Below, piece by piece: positions 1 to 8,202 of a DNA stretch of 64,000 nucleotides. The position numbers and the translations under genes are program-made. The DNA comes from Chloroflexota bacterium (GTDB lineage: Bacteria; Chloroflexota; UBA11872). The stretch lies in contig JAJDVX010000012.1 in NCBI GenBank assembly GCA_022825895.1, positions 1-64,000 on the forward strand. The letters run 5' to 3'. The notes below the pieces were generated by a model. It saw only the letters and a list, made by a program, of their open reading frames with translations. It did not search any database and was not told where the DNA came from. Numbering within the stretch: position 1 is the first letter of the stretch; every line of letters starts with the position of its first letter.

Positions 1-60
1 TTGCTCCCTCGCCCCGTGGGAGAGGGTTGGGGTGAGGGTCTTCCGGGCACCCAGTCCTGG
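1..60. repeat. Dispersed hairpin repeat, copy A
   Basis: The left edge holds an inverted repeat (near-CCCTCTCCC arm, short spacer, GGGAGAGGG arm) followed by a GGGGTGAGGGTCTTCCG tail. The same arrangement recurs at 62289-62360, where the match extends for about 70 bases, and at 63486-63530. The arms here read CCCTCGCCC and GGGAGAGGG, so the left arm carries a mismatch. The element may continue left of the window. It looks like a REP-type intergenic repeat; no transposase is nearby. Confidence 0.8.
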
Positions 61-405
61 GCTACGCAAAAGCCGCTCACCAGCCGCCGGCCGGCCACCG
101 CCAGCCCGACCAACCCGCGCCGAAGCCCGGCCATCATGTGAGGTTCGACGCCAAGTCGGGCGTCGGCCGCGCCGCGCGGGCACCCCGCCCCGTCGTGGGA
201 GCCGTTCCCGCGCGTCGATCTCGCGCTGCGTCCAGCATGGGCGACCTCCCCGGCCGCCCGCCGGATCTGAATGTCTCGTCACCGAGACACCAGCGAGTAT
301 GCGCATACCTTCACACCCCCGTCCAACCCGCCCCCACAGCCTCCGTGTGCACCCCCGCGCTCCCCTCGGCCCGCGACCCGCGGCCACTCTTGCCTCCCCA
401 TCAAA
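61..405. other. Intergenic stretch without a recognisable gene
   Basis: The region between repeat copy A and the modA promoter is C-rich on the plus strand. Open frames cross it on both strands, but they are low in complexity (Pro, Arg and Ser runs), have no recognisable domain and are explained by base composition. I see no RNA gene in it. Confidence 0.5.
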
Positions 406-434
406 TTGCCTGTCGTGTACAGCCAGTGTACAAT
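406..434 (+). promoter_or_regulatory. Sigma-70-type promoter of modABC
   Basis: TTGCCT at 406-411 and TACAAT at 429-434 are separated by 17 bases, close to the sigma-70 consensus in a GC-rich background. Transcription would begin near 441, which puts the in-frame ATG at 442 at or next to the 5' end of the RNA (leaderless or almost so). Inferred from sequence only. Confidence 0.6.
416..432. promoter_or_regulatory. Candidate operator: two TGTACA palindromes
   Basis: The 6-base palindrome TGTACA occurs at 416-421 and again at 427-432, 11 bases apart start to start, about one helical turn. Each is also part of a direct repeat GTGTACA (415-421 and 426-432). The second copy overlaps the -10 box and the first lies in the spacer, a position suited to repression. 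The regulator is unknown; this is not the usual ModE box. Confidence 0.4.
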
Positions 435-441
435 AGGCCCG

Positions 442-1506
442 ATGTCGCCGCAACCCCAACCTCGAATGCCCCCGCGCCTCCTGCCGCTGGCCATGCTGGC
501 CTGGATCCTGTCCACGGCACTCGGACGATGCCGCCACCGCCCCATGCCCCCACGCCGCCTGTCCCCCCTCGTTCCACGTCTCCAGCCCCTCCCGGCCACT
601 CCCCGCGCCGTCCCCGGCGCCATCCAGCCCCCGCCATCGCCCCCGCGTTCGCCGGTGTCCACCCGCACCGCCAACGCGCCCCGAATCCAGCGGAAATGCG
701 CCCCGAAACAACCGAAGAGTTTTTTAGAAAAAACTCTTACGCGCGCAACCCCGCTCCTCCCCCTCCTCCTGCTCACCGCCTGCACCCCCGCTCCCACCCA
801 CGACCTCCACGTCTTCGCCGCCGCCTCCCTCCGCCCAGCCCTCACCCAAGCCGCCCACGCCTTCCACCGCGCCAACCCCAACGCCCGGGTCGTTCCCAAC
901 GTCGCCGGCTCCCAGCTCCTCCGTCTCCAGATCGAATCCGGCGCCCGCGCCGACCTCATCATCACCGCCAACCCCCACCACCTCGACGCCCTCCACCGCG
1001 CCAACCTCCTCCTCGCATCCCCCATCGTCGTCGCCACTAACCACCTCGTCCTCGCCGTCCCCGCTGCCAACCCCGCCGCCATCTCCGGCCTCCAGGACCT
1101 CGCCCAACCCAACCGCCGCCTCGTCATGGCCGCCGAGTCCGTCCCCGCCGGCGCCTACGCCCGCCAGATGCTCACCCTCCACGCCGCCGCCACCGGCCAA
1201 CCCGGATTTCCCGACGCCGTCCTCCGACGCGTCATCTCCTTCGAAACCAACGTCCGCCAGGTGGCCGCCAAGTTGGAACTCGGCGAAGCCGACGCCGGCT
1301 TCGTCTACCGCACCGATGTCCTCGCCTCCGACGGCCGCCTGCAAGTCATCCAAACCCCGCCCCAGGTCCGAGTGACCGCCAGCTACCCCGCCGCCGTCCT
1401 GCGCGATGCCCCAGACCCCGGGCTGGCCCAGCGCTTCCTGACTTTCCTCCGCACCCCCGAAGCCCAAAACATCCTCACCCGCCACGGCTTCGGCCTCGCC
1501 ACATGA
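442..1506 (+). CDS. modA: Molybdate-type ABC transporter substrate-binding lipoprotein
   Basis: This is the extracellular binding protein of a molybdate/tungstate-type importer. The recognisable ModA body begins after a lipobox (LLTAC, with the Cys codon at 781) and runs through the FAAASLRPAL segment typical of the oxyanion pocket to the stop, about 241 residues, the usual size. The start is uncertain. ATG 442 follows the promoter directly but gives 113 residues before the lipobox Cys, including a first hydrophobic stretch after MPPRLL and a Pro/Arg-rich spacer. No ATG, GTG or TTG sits close to the lipobox in this frame; an ATG further up at 271 lies upstream of the promoter. The gene is 12 bases from modB. 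The family call is firm and the N-terminus is not. Ligand (molybdate or tungstate) is inferred. Confidence 0.85.
   Translation: MSPQPQPRMPPRLLPLAMLAWILSTALGRCRHRPMPPRRLSPLVPRLQPLPATPRAVPGAIQPPPSPPRSPVSTRTANAPRIQRKCAPKQPKSFLEKTLTRATPLLPLLLLTACTPAPTHDLHVFAAASLRPALTQAAHAFHRANPNARVVPNVAGSQLLRLQIESGARADLIITANPHHLDALHRANLLLASPIVVATNHLVLAVPAANPAAISGLQDLAQPNRRLVMAAESVPAGAYARQMLTLHAAATGQPGFPDAVLRRVISFETNVRQVAAKLELGEADAGFVYRTDVLASDGRLQVIQTPPQVRVTASYPAAVLRDAPDPGLAQRFLTFLRTPEAQNILTRHGFGLAT
715..738. repeat. AT-rich perfect inverted repeat just before the ModA lipobox
   Basis: An 11-base arm (AAGAGTTTTTT, 715-725) and its exact complement (728-738) are separated by AG. It is almost the only AT-rich stretch in the first 3 kb. 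It ends 43 bases before the lipobox cysteine codon. It could be an RNA hairpin, a protein site near the true modA start, or coincidence. Confidence 0.5.
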
Positions 1507-1518
1507 CCCACCGGTGCG

Positions 1519-2412
1519 ATGATTCGCCCGGCCCCATGCGAAGTCGCCCGGCGTCGCCGTAAGCCCATTACGCCTGAGGACCCTGACCTGACCCCGCCAC
1601 CCCGCTCAACCGCGCGCTCCCCACTCTCCTGGGGCCAGCTCCTCGTCTGGGTCCTGGCCGCCTTGGCCATTGCCCTTGTGCTTGCACCCGTCGGTGTCCT
1701 CATTGCCCGCGGCATCACCCAGGCCGATATCGGCGCCGCTCTCGCCAGCCCTTTTGTCCGCGGCGCCGTCCAGCTCTCGCTCGTCACCTCCGCTATCGCC
1801 GTCGCGGCGATCGTCGCGCTGGGCACGCCCACCGCTTACCTGCTGGCCCGGCGACGCTTCCTCGGTCGCGCTCTGGTGGACGCCATCATTGACCTGCCCA
1901 TCGTCTTGCCGCCCGTCGTGGGCGGCCTGGCACTGCTCCTTCTCCTCGGACGCCAGGGACCCGTCGGCAGCCCGCTGGCTGCCGCGGGTATCGACGTCGC
2001 CTTCACCACCACCGCCGTCGTACTTGCCCAGATGTTCGTCGCCGCCCCCTTCTACATCCGCGCCGCCCGCGCCGGCTTCGAAAGCGTCGACCAGCGCCTC
2101 GAAGCCGTCTCATCCACCCTCGGCGCGCGCCCCTGGCGAACTTTCCGTCGGATTACCGTGCCGCTAGCCCTGCCCTCGCTGGCCGGGGGCGCCGTGATGG
2201 CTTGGGCGCGTGCCCTGGGCGAGTTCGGCGCCACCATCATGTTCGCCGGAAACGTGGCCGGCCGGACCCAGACCATGCCCCTCGCCATCCTGGAAGCTAT
2301 GGAAGCCGACGCCAACGCCGCCATCGCCATTGCCGTGGTCCTGGCCGCCATTGCGCTCGCCATCCTGATCGCCTTCCGAGGACTCGCCCGCGCCGGTAGC
2401 CGTGCCCTGTGA
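1519..2412 (+). CDS. modB: Molybdate ABC transporter permease
   Basis: This is the membrane channel subunit of the ModABC importer, 297 residues. After a charged, Pro-rich N-terminus (about 35 residues) there are several hydrophobic segments. The ABC-permease EAA-type loop is seen near residues 196-225 (STLGARPWRTF, then WARALGEFGATIMFAG), which is the region that docks onto the ATPase. GRTQTMPLAI after it is typical of ModB/CysT-type permeases. It lies 12 bases after modA, and its TGA overlaps the GTG start of modC (GTGA), which indicates translational coupling. The N-terminal extension is longer than usual, so the true start could be downstream. Confidence 0.92.
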   Translation: MIRPAPCEVARRRRKPITPEDPDLTPPPRSTARSPLSWGQLLVWVLAALAIALVLAPVGVLIARGITQADIGAALASPFVRGAVQLSLVTSAIAVAAIVALGTPTAYLLARRRFLGRALVDAIIDLPIVLPPVVGGLALLLLLGRQGPVGSPLAAAGIDVAFTTTAVVLAQMFVAAPFYIRAARAGFESVDQRLEAVSSTLGARPWRTFRRITVPLALPSLAGGAVMAWARALGEFGATIMFAGNVAGRTQTMPLAILEAMEADANAAIAIAVVLAAIALAILIAFRGLARAGSRAL

Positions 2413-3482
2413 TCAACATCGACATCACCCACAGGCTCGGCAATTTCCGCCTCGCCCCGAAACTCCAGGTCGGCCCCGGCATCACCGTCCTGTTCGGCCA
2501 ATCCGGCGCCGGCAAGACCCTGACGCTCGAAGCTGTGGCCGGGCTCCTTACCCCGGACAGCGGTCGCATCGCCATCCACGACCGCCCGGTATTCGACGCG
2601 GCAACCGGCCTCAACGTCCCTCCCTACGACCGCCGCCTGGGCTACGTCGTCCAGAGCTACGCGCTTTTCCCGCACCTCACCGTGGCCCAGAACGTCGCCT
2701 ACGGGGTCTTCGATCTACCCCGAGGCGAACGCGAGCGACGCGTGGACAGCCTGCTCACGACCCTCGGCATTCAGGATTTGGCCGACCGACGTCCGGCTCA
2801 GATCTCCGGTGGCCAGGCCCAGCGCACGGCCCTGGCCCGCGCCCTGGTGCGGCGGCCGGAAGCCCTTCTATTGGATGAGCCATTCGCCGCCCTGGACGAA
2901 GGCGTGGCGCTCACGCTCCGCCGCGAACTCCGCCGCCTCGTCCGCGACCTGGTTCTCCCCGTGCTCATGGTCACGCACGACCTCACCGAAGCCAGCCACA
3001 TCGGCGACCGCATCGCCGTCATGGACGCCGGCCAAGTCCTGCAGGTGGGCGACCGCCCCCGCGTGCTTCAGCGCCCCCGCTCCGCCCGCGTCGCCCGACT
3101 CCTCGGCATTGCCAATGTGCTCGATGGCAACGTCATTGGCTCCGAGAACGGAGTCGAGGTCCACACCCCCATCGGCCCTCTGCAAACAGCCCGGACCGGC
3201 ATCGCCAAAGGCTCGGTCCACGTCGCCATCCGCGCCGACCAGGTCATCCTGACCCGTCCCGACCGCCGGGACGACCGCCCCAATATCCTGGACATACACA
3301 TCACCGACGAAGCCGACTTCGGCCACTCCCGTACCCTCTACGCCCGCGTCGCCAACGCCCCCACCGCTCCCATCCTCGAAATCCACATCGCCCCCCACCC
3401 CTACCAGGTCATGGGTGTCGCCACCCGCCGCCGCTGGCGCGTCCACATCCCGCCCGACGCTGTCCATGTCATGAAGACCTGA
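2409..3482 (+). CDS. modC: Molybdate ABC transporter ATP-binding protein
   Basis: This is the ATPase of the importer, 357 residues from a GTG start that overlaps the modB stop. All ABC motifs are present: Walker A GQSGAGKT (30-37), Q-loop VVQSYALFPH (about 80-89), signature SGGQ (133-136), Walker B LLLDEPF (153-159) and the switch His in VTHD (H190). A C-terminal region after about residue 235 has the spacing of a TOBE/MOP-like regulatory domain, as in ModC and related ATPases. Specificity for molybdate comes from the modAB neighbours. There is no close downstream partner: the next gene begins 33 bases later and is an unrelated phosphatase. Confidence 0.93.
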   Translation: MINIDITHRLGNFRLAPKLQVGPGITVLFGQSGAGKTLTLEAVAGLLTPDSGRIAIHDRPVFDAATGLNVPPYDRRLGYVVQSYALFPHLTVAQNVAYGVFDLPRGERERRVDSLLTTLGIQDLADRRPAQISGGQAQRTALARALVRRPEALLLDEPFAALDEGVALTLRRELRRLVRDLVLPVLMVTHDLTEASHIGDRIAVMDAGQVLQVGDRPRVLQRPRSARVARLLGIANVLDGNVIGSENGVEVHTPIGPLQTARTGIAKGSVHVAIRADQVILTRPDRRDDRPNILDIHITDEADFGHSRTLYARVANAPTAPILEIHIAPHPYQVMGVATRRRWRVHIPPDAVHVMKT

Positions 3483-3515
3483 GATGCTGGTGGCAGACGC
3501 TTCCACGTCAGCTAT

Positions 3516-4337
3516 ATGAACTACTCCGCCGAACTCGACTTCGCCGTCGATATCGTCCGCCGCGCTGCCGAGCCAGCCCTGGCCAACTTTGAGCGTCCTG
3601 ATCTTCCGGTTTTCCCCAAGCCCGACGGCACTATCGTTACCCAGGCTGACTACGACGTGAACGACGTCATCGTCGAAGCCATCGCGTCCGCCTACCCCAA
3701 CGATGCCATCCTCTCGGAAGAAGGCCCCGACGATCCGCACCGCCTGAGTAAGTCGCGCTGCTGGATTGTCGATCCCATCGACGGCACGTCCCACTTCGAG
3801 CGCGGCGACCGGGACTGGTCGATCATGGTCGCGCTTGCCGTCGACGGGCGGGCCGTCGTCGGTGCCGTCAATCGGCCTGCGATGCCCGACCTCCGCTCAG
3901 GCGCGGTCGGCGCCATCCCGACTCTGGAGTTGGACGATCGGACGATCGAATTGCGGCCGCAACCACTGGACGCCTCGCCCCTCCGCGTTCAGCACAGCTA
4001 TAGCGCTGCGGCCATCGCCGACGCGGCTGCGTCGGACAACGTCATGTTCACCGTCTCCTACCACGGCCTGATGAGCATGACCGTCATGCTCTCCGAGGGC
4101 AGGCACGCCTTCGTCGCGGCCCGAACCTCCGGATCCGAATGGGACCTCGCGCCCCACGCCGCGATCCTGGAATCCGTCGGCGGGCTGGTCACCGATTTCG
4201 AGGGTCGCCCCCGGACCTTCAACGCGCCCGATCCCCGGATTCGCGGCGGCATCGTGGCGGCGGTCTCGCCCCAGGCCCACGCCCGCGCACTTGCCCTCGT
4301 CCGCGCTTCCGGCCTAAAGCCCATCCGCGATGACTAG
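3516..4337 (+). CDS. Inositol monophosphatase family protein
   Basis: This is a metal-dependent sugar/inositol phosphatase of the IMPase fold, 273 residues. Metal ligands are visible in LSEEGPDD (E68/E69), in WIVDPIDGTSHF (D86, D89, the family signature DPIDGT) and in the C-terminal GSEWDLAPHAA motif. The substrate cannot be told from sequence: inositol phosphate, histidinol phosphate (HisN type) and 3'-phosphoadenosine phosphate are all possible. It stands between modC and an M81 peptidase with short gaps (33 and 63 bases), so co-transcription is possible but not obviously functional. Confidence 0.85.
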   Translation: MNYSAELDFAVDIVRRAAEPALANFERPDLPVFPKPDGTIVTQADYDVNDVIVEAIASAYPNDAILSEEGPDDPHRLSKSRCWIVDPIDGTSHFERGDRDWSIMVALAVDGRAVVGAVNRPAMPDLRSGAVGAIPTLELDDRTIELRPQPLDASPLRVQHSYSAAAIADAAASDNVMFTVSYHGLMSMTVMLSEGRHAFVAARTSGSEWDLAPHAAILESVGGLVTDFEGRPRTFNAPDPRIRGGIVAAVSPQAHARALALVRASGLKPIRDD

Positions 4338-4400
4338 CATCCAGCGTCTCCTGCCGTTCCGTCGCTACACTCCTCGCAATCCACGTCCCGGAGCCGCGTC

Positions 4401-5870
4401 ATGCGCATAGCCACCGGCAACATCGGGCACGAGTCCAGCACCTTTACGCCAATCGAAACGCCGTACGAGGCCTTTTCCGAAGCCTCGCGCGGCTTCCACC
4501 GCGGCCCCGACCTCATCGAGGCCATGCGCGAGACCAACACCGGCTGCGGCGGCTTCATCGACGCCGCGGAAACCCACGGCTTTGAGTTGGTCCCCCTCAT
4601 GTGGACCTTTGCCGAGCCGTCAGGACCCGTTCACGCCGATGCCTGGACTCGTCTCAAGGCGGAGTTCCTGGAGCGCCTCGAGGCCGCCATGCCGGTCGAC
4701 GGCACGTTGCTGGACCTGCACGGCGCCATGGTCATTGAGGGCATCGACGACGGGGAAGGCGATCTCCTGCGCGGCGTCCGCGCCATCCTCGGACCCGACC
4801 GCCCGGTGATCGTCACGTTGGACCTGCATGCCAACATCAGCGACACGATGGCCGAACTCTCCGACATCATCATTCCGTGCGACACCTACCCGCACGTCGA
4901 CTTCCGCGAACGCGGCCGGGAAGCCGCCGACCTGATCGTGCGCGCCCTGCGCGGAGAGATTCGCCCCACCATGGCGGTTGAGTTGCTGCCGCTGCTCTGG
5001 GCCGGCGGAAACGTCACCGGCTTCGAGCCCTTCGACGGTATCGTCGCCCGCGCCCACGAGCTCGAAGCCCAGCCCGGCATCCTCACCGCCTCCGTCAACC
5101 CGGGCTTCGCCTGGGCCGACATCCCCGAAGCCGGCACCTCCGTCGTCGTGGTGACCGATGGCGACCCGGCCAGGGCACGGCGCGAGGCCAGGGCCTATGC
5201 CGACTGGGTCTATGGCCAGCGCCAGCAGTTCCTCGTTGACCTGGTCAGGTTCGACGACGCCCTTGCCGAGACCCGCTCAGCCGGACCAGGCCCAATCGTG
5301 ATTGCCGACGGCCAGGACAACCCCGGCGGCGGTGCCCCCGGCGATTCCACCGGCTTGTTGCGCGCATTTATACAGCACGATCTCCAGGACGCACTGGTCC
5401 TCACCATCTGCGATCCCGAGACCGTTCAGATGGCGCAGGCAGCCGGACACGACGCCGAGATCGAAGTCGACATTGGCGGCAAGTCCCATCCCGATCAGGG
5501 CCCACCGGTGCATGCGCGCGCCACGGTCGAACGGCTGCTGAATCTGGAATTCGTCATCCGCGGTCCGATGATGACGGGCCTCACCCAGAAGTTCGGACCC
5601 ACCGCCCTGCTCCGCATTGGCGGCGTACGAGTCGCCGTGACCACCAATCGCCTGCAGATCTTCAGCCTGGAGTGCCCGCGTACGCTCGGTCTCGAACCAA
5701 CCGCGCTCCGCTGGATCGGCGTCAAATCCTCAAACCACTTCCGCGCCGCCTACGGCCCCATCGCAACGCAGGTCCACCGCGTCGCCTTCCCCGCCGTCCA
5801 ATCTCACGATCCCCGCGACCTCACCTACCACCGCCTCCGCCGCCCAGTCTTTCCGCTGGATCAGATTTAG
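4401..5870 (+). CDS. M81 family metallopeptidase (MlrC-like)
   Basis: The protein is similar to MlrC, the metallopeptidase of microcystin degradation, and to the many MlrC-like proteins of unknown substrate. It has 489 residues, the normal length. The N-terminal DUF1485 part shows GHESSTF near residue 10, LLDLHGAM and VTLDLHANIS with likely zinc ligands, and TYPHVD. The C-terminal MlrC_C part shows IVIADGQDNPGGGAPGDST. The start is ATG with GGAG about 8 bases upstream. Such genes are common in organisms that degrade organic matter and usually act on small peptides or amide compounds. Microcystin activity should not be assumed. Confidence 0.88.
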   Translation: MRIATGNIGHESSTFTPIETPYEAFSEASRGFHRGPDLIEAMRETNTGCGGFIDAAETHGFELVPLMWTFAEPSGPVHADAWTRLKAEFLERLEAAMPVDGTLLDLHGAMVIEGIDDGEGDLLRGVRAILGPDRPVIVTLDLHANISDTMAELSDIIIPCDTYPHVDFRERGREAADLIVRALRGEIRPTMAVELLPLLWAGGNVTGFEPFDGIVARAHELEAQPGILTASVNPGFAWADIPEAGTSVVVVTDGDPARARREARAYADWVYGQRQQFLVDLVRFDDALAETRSAGPGPIVIADGQDNPGGGAPGDSTGLLRAFIQHDLQDALVLTICDPETVQMAQAAGHDAEIEVDIGGKSHPDQGPPVHARATVERLLNLEFVIRGPMMTGLTQKFGPTALLRIGGVRVAVTTNRLQIFSLECPRTLGLEPTALRWIGVKSSNHFRAAYGPIATQVHRVAFPAVQSHDPRDLTYHRLRRPVFPLDQI

Positions 5871-5908
5871 CTTGCTCTCAGACTCACCCCTGAGGATTCG
5901 CGCCGCCT

Positions 5909-6472
5909 TCAGTCGTCAATTCCCCACTTGTCCTCGTCGCGCCAGGTAGGACGCGAGCGTTTGAACCGCGGCGACGGTCGCTCGCGTTCAACCGCTTTGG
6001 AGTTCTTTCTTCTCGCGAGCATCCTTGGTTTCAGCCTGGCTCGTGCTCTCGCCCTGGCGTCTGCTTGGCCTTGCCTGATTCGCAACTCTTCCTGGGATCG
6101 CCTCGGTCCGCGCCGTCCGCCTCCTTCATCGATGAACATCTTCATCAGATCGAACGGCTTCTTCCCGAAGACGATGGAGATAGTGACGTAAACAAGTACA
6201 TAGACTATCCACAGACCCACAAAGAAACCAACCAATGCCAGGGTGAGGCGTAGCGATCCAGATAAGAGCAATATAACGAGCGCTGCCAATACAAAGGCAA
6301 TCGCGAAGATGAGAAACTCTCTCCAATTGAACAGGATTCTCTCCAAGCTCTTCGAACGTCCGAATAGCCAGGTAGCTACGGCAATTGCCGTCCCGTGTTC
6401 AGCGTACTGGAGACGAGAGCCGGATGACAGTTTCGGGTCCAGCGTCGCTCGCGAGAATCTAGCCGTCAGCAA
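5909..6472 (-). CDS. Hypothetical two-TM protein with basic tail
   Basis: I do not recognise this 187-residue protein. Two hydrophobic segments lie at about residues 52-72 and 76-98, followed by a strongly basic, Arg-rich C-terminal half (RRGPRRSQEE, then repeated RAR). The start is a TTG with no clear ribosome-binding site, so the N-terminus is doubtful. It lies 17 bases downstream of the ankyrin gene on the same strand, possibly in one transcript. The DNA is poorer in GC than its neighbours (25 of 60 bases are G or C at 6181-6240), which hints at a different history. Confidence 0.55.
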   Translation of the reverse strand: MLTARFSRATLDPKLSSGSRLQYAEHGTAIAVATWLFGRSKSLERILFNWREFLIFAIAFVLAALVILLLSGSLRLTLALVGFFVGLWIVYVLVYVTISIVFGKKPFDLMKMFIDEGGGRRGPRRSQEELRIRQGQADARARARARLKPRMLARRKNSKAVERERPSPRFKRSRPTWRDEDKWGIDD

Positions 6473-6489
6473 GGCCGTTGACCTTCGTA

Positions 6490-8127
6490 TCAGGGTCGAG
6501 CGCCGCTGGCTTGCAGCTTGTCCTCAATCTCCGCGTGCTCCCGTCGACGCGCCCACGCCACCGGCGTAGCCCACGGCTCTCCGGCCAGCCCCGGATCGGC
6601 GCCGCAGGCGAGTAGTAGCTCAACCATGTCTGCCAGCCCGTTCCGCGCCGCCCACCCGAGCGGCGTTGATCGGTACTCCTCGTCCATCGCGTTGATATCG
6701 GCGCCAAACTCCAGGAACAGGTCCAGCAGCTCGTGCCGGTTCGCGTCCGGCCGGCCGCGCCCGCCGCGGCTGCAGATGTCATGCAGCGGCGTCACCCGCT
6801 GCCAGTTGGGCAGATTCGGGTTCATGCCGTGCTCCAGCAGCACGCGCGTCATGTCCGGCGTGTTCCACAGGTAGGTCCGGCAGCCAGTCACAACGTCGGG
6901 GACGCGCACACCTCGATCCAGGAGAGGCTGCAACAGGTCGCGCCGCTTGAACGAGACTGCCATAGTGAAGATGCCGCCGCAGCCGTGGGTGCTCACGGCA
7001 GCCGGGTCCTCGTCCGCCATCGCCAGCACGGCCTCGTCATTGCCGTCTATCAGGTGCCCGCTCGCGTCCACGCACCCGCCGTATTCTTCGAACATTCGCC
7101 GCAGCTCGGGTTCCTTGGCCATCCACGCCGCCGTGCCCGAGGATTCGATCCCGGCGTTGGGATCCGCACCCGCCGCCAGCAGCATCCGGGCCATTTCGCT
7201 GTCCCCGCGCTGGGCCGCGTGCCAGAGCGCCCTCCCCTGCGGGGCGTCGCGCCCCTCGCGCAGGTTCGGATTGACCTCACGGGCAAGGAGCGTGCGGATT
7301 ACGCCAACATGTCCGCGCCGCGCCGCTTCGCCCATCGGTCGTCCGGCCTCATCGCCGCGCGCGTCAATGGCGCCTGGGTTGGCGTCCAGGATCCGGCTGA
7401 CCTCAACCGCGTCGCCCAACGCCGCCGCCACGTCAATCGTCAACTCGGCCCCACCGGCCAGCAGCAGGCGGACCATGTCGAAGTCATGGCGCTTCAGCGC
7501 CAGGTTGATCGGCCGCTGGCCCGCCGGGCGGTACCAGGCGTCCGGCCGGTTGCCCCCGCCGCCGGCCTGAACCGCGTCTGGCGGCGCGCCGAGCTCAAGG
7601 AGAAGAGTTGCGCATTCGGCCTGCCCGGCCTCGACAGCCCGATGCAGCGGGGTGAAACCCTCGTCATCCCCGCGATCCAGCAGCGAGCGGTTGCCGGTGA
7701 TTAGTGCTCGCAACCGATCCACGTCCCCGGCCGTGGCGGCCGTGTGCACGTCATGCGGCTCGCCGCCGAGCCCTAGCGCTGCCCGTGCGTGTTCGATGAT
7801 CTGAACGACGCCCTGGTGTCCGCGGTCGCGTGCGACGGTGGCCAGCGGCTCGTGGGCGTACCGGCGGTAGCTCGGGTCTGCGCCCAATTCCAGCAATGTC
7901 TGCACAACGTCTGCGTGCCCTTCGCGAACCGCGAAGTGCAGCGGCTGGGTGTACCAGTACTCGGCACGAACCAGATTCGGCTCGCCTCCGGCGAGGGTTC
8001 GCACGCGGTCGACGTCGCCTTCAAGCGCGGCACAGAGCATCGACCAGATTTCGGTCGGCTCGCAGCCCCAACTCCCGGGGTTATCCCGCCACAGTGGGTC
8101 ATCTGGCGACGGCGCGATCAATTTCAC
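6490..8127 (-). CDS. Ankyrin repeat protein
   Basis: This 545-residue protein is made almost wholly of ankyrin-type repeats. Recurrent G-x-TPLH/A-A-x-x-G-H/LLL-x-x-GA-DPN units can be followed along the chain, e.g. QPLHFAVREGHADVV, TPLHRAVEAGQAECA, ALWHAAQRGDSEMA, TPLHDICSRGG and TPLGWAARNGLADMV. There is no signal peptide and no catalytic domain that I can see, so it is probably a cytosolic protein-binding scaffold. The start is GTG, preceded by GAGGAG at good spacing. Ankyrin proteins are abundant in host-associated bacteria, sponge symbionts among them, but one gene is weak evidence of lifestyle. Confidence 0.88.
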   Translation of the reverse strand: MKLIAPSPDDPLWRDNPGSWGCEPTEIWSMLCAALEGDVDRVRTLAGGEPNLVRAEYWYTQPLHFAVREGHADVVQTLLELGADPSYRRYAHEPLATVARDRGHQGVVQIIEHARAALGLGGEPHDVHTAATAGDVDRLRALITGNRSLLDRGDDEGFTPLHRAVEAGQAECATLLLELGAPPDAVQAGGGGNRPDAWYRPAGQRPINLALKRHDFDMVRLLLAGGAELTIDVAAALGDAVEVSRILDANPGAIDARGDEAGRPMGEAARRGHVGVIRTLLAREVNPNLREGRDAPQGRALWHAAQRGDSEMARMLLAAGADPNAGIESSGTAAWMAKEPELRRMFEEYGGCVDASGHLIDGNDEAVLAMADEDPAAVSTHGCGGIFTMAVSFKRRDLLQPLLDRGVRVPDVVTGCRTYLWNTPDMTRVLLEHGMNPNLPNWQRVTPLHDICSRGGRGRPDANRHELLDLFLEFGADINAMDEEYRSTPLGWAARNGLADMVELLLACGADPGLAGEPWATPVAWARRREHAEIEDKLQASGARP

Positions 8128-8202
8128 GGCGCTCTCCTCGACTCGTGCGTCAGCGCCGGCTTGACTGCCTCGCTTTGCAAGGCCCTGACTGGTGCTTTGT
8201 CC

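Noticed and set aside
138..1127. Other long frames around modA (plus 138-1040, minus 279-1127)
   Set aside because: They are low-complexity Pro/Arg/His or Gly/Arg/Trp sequences; only the 442-1506 frame gives a recognisable protein.
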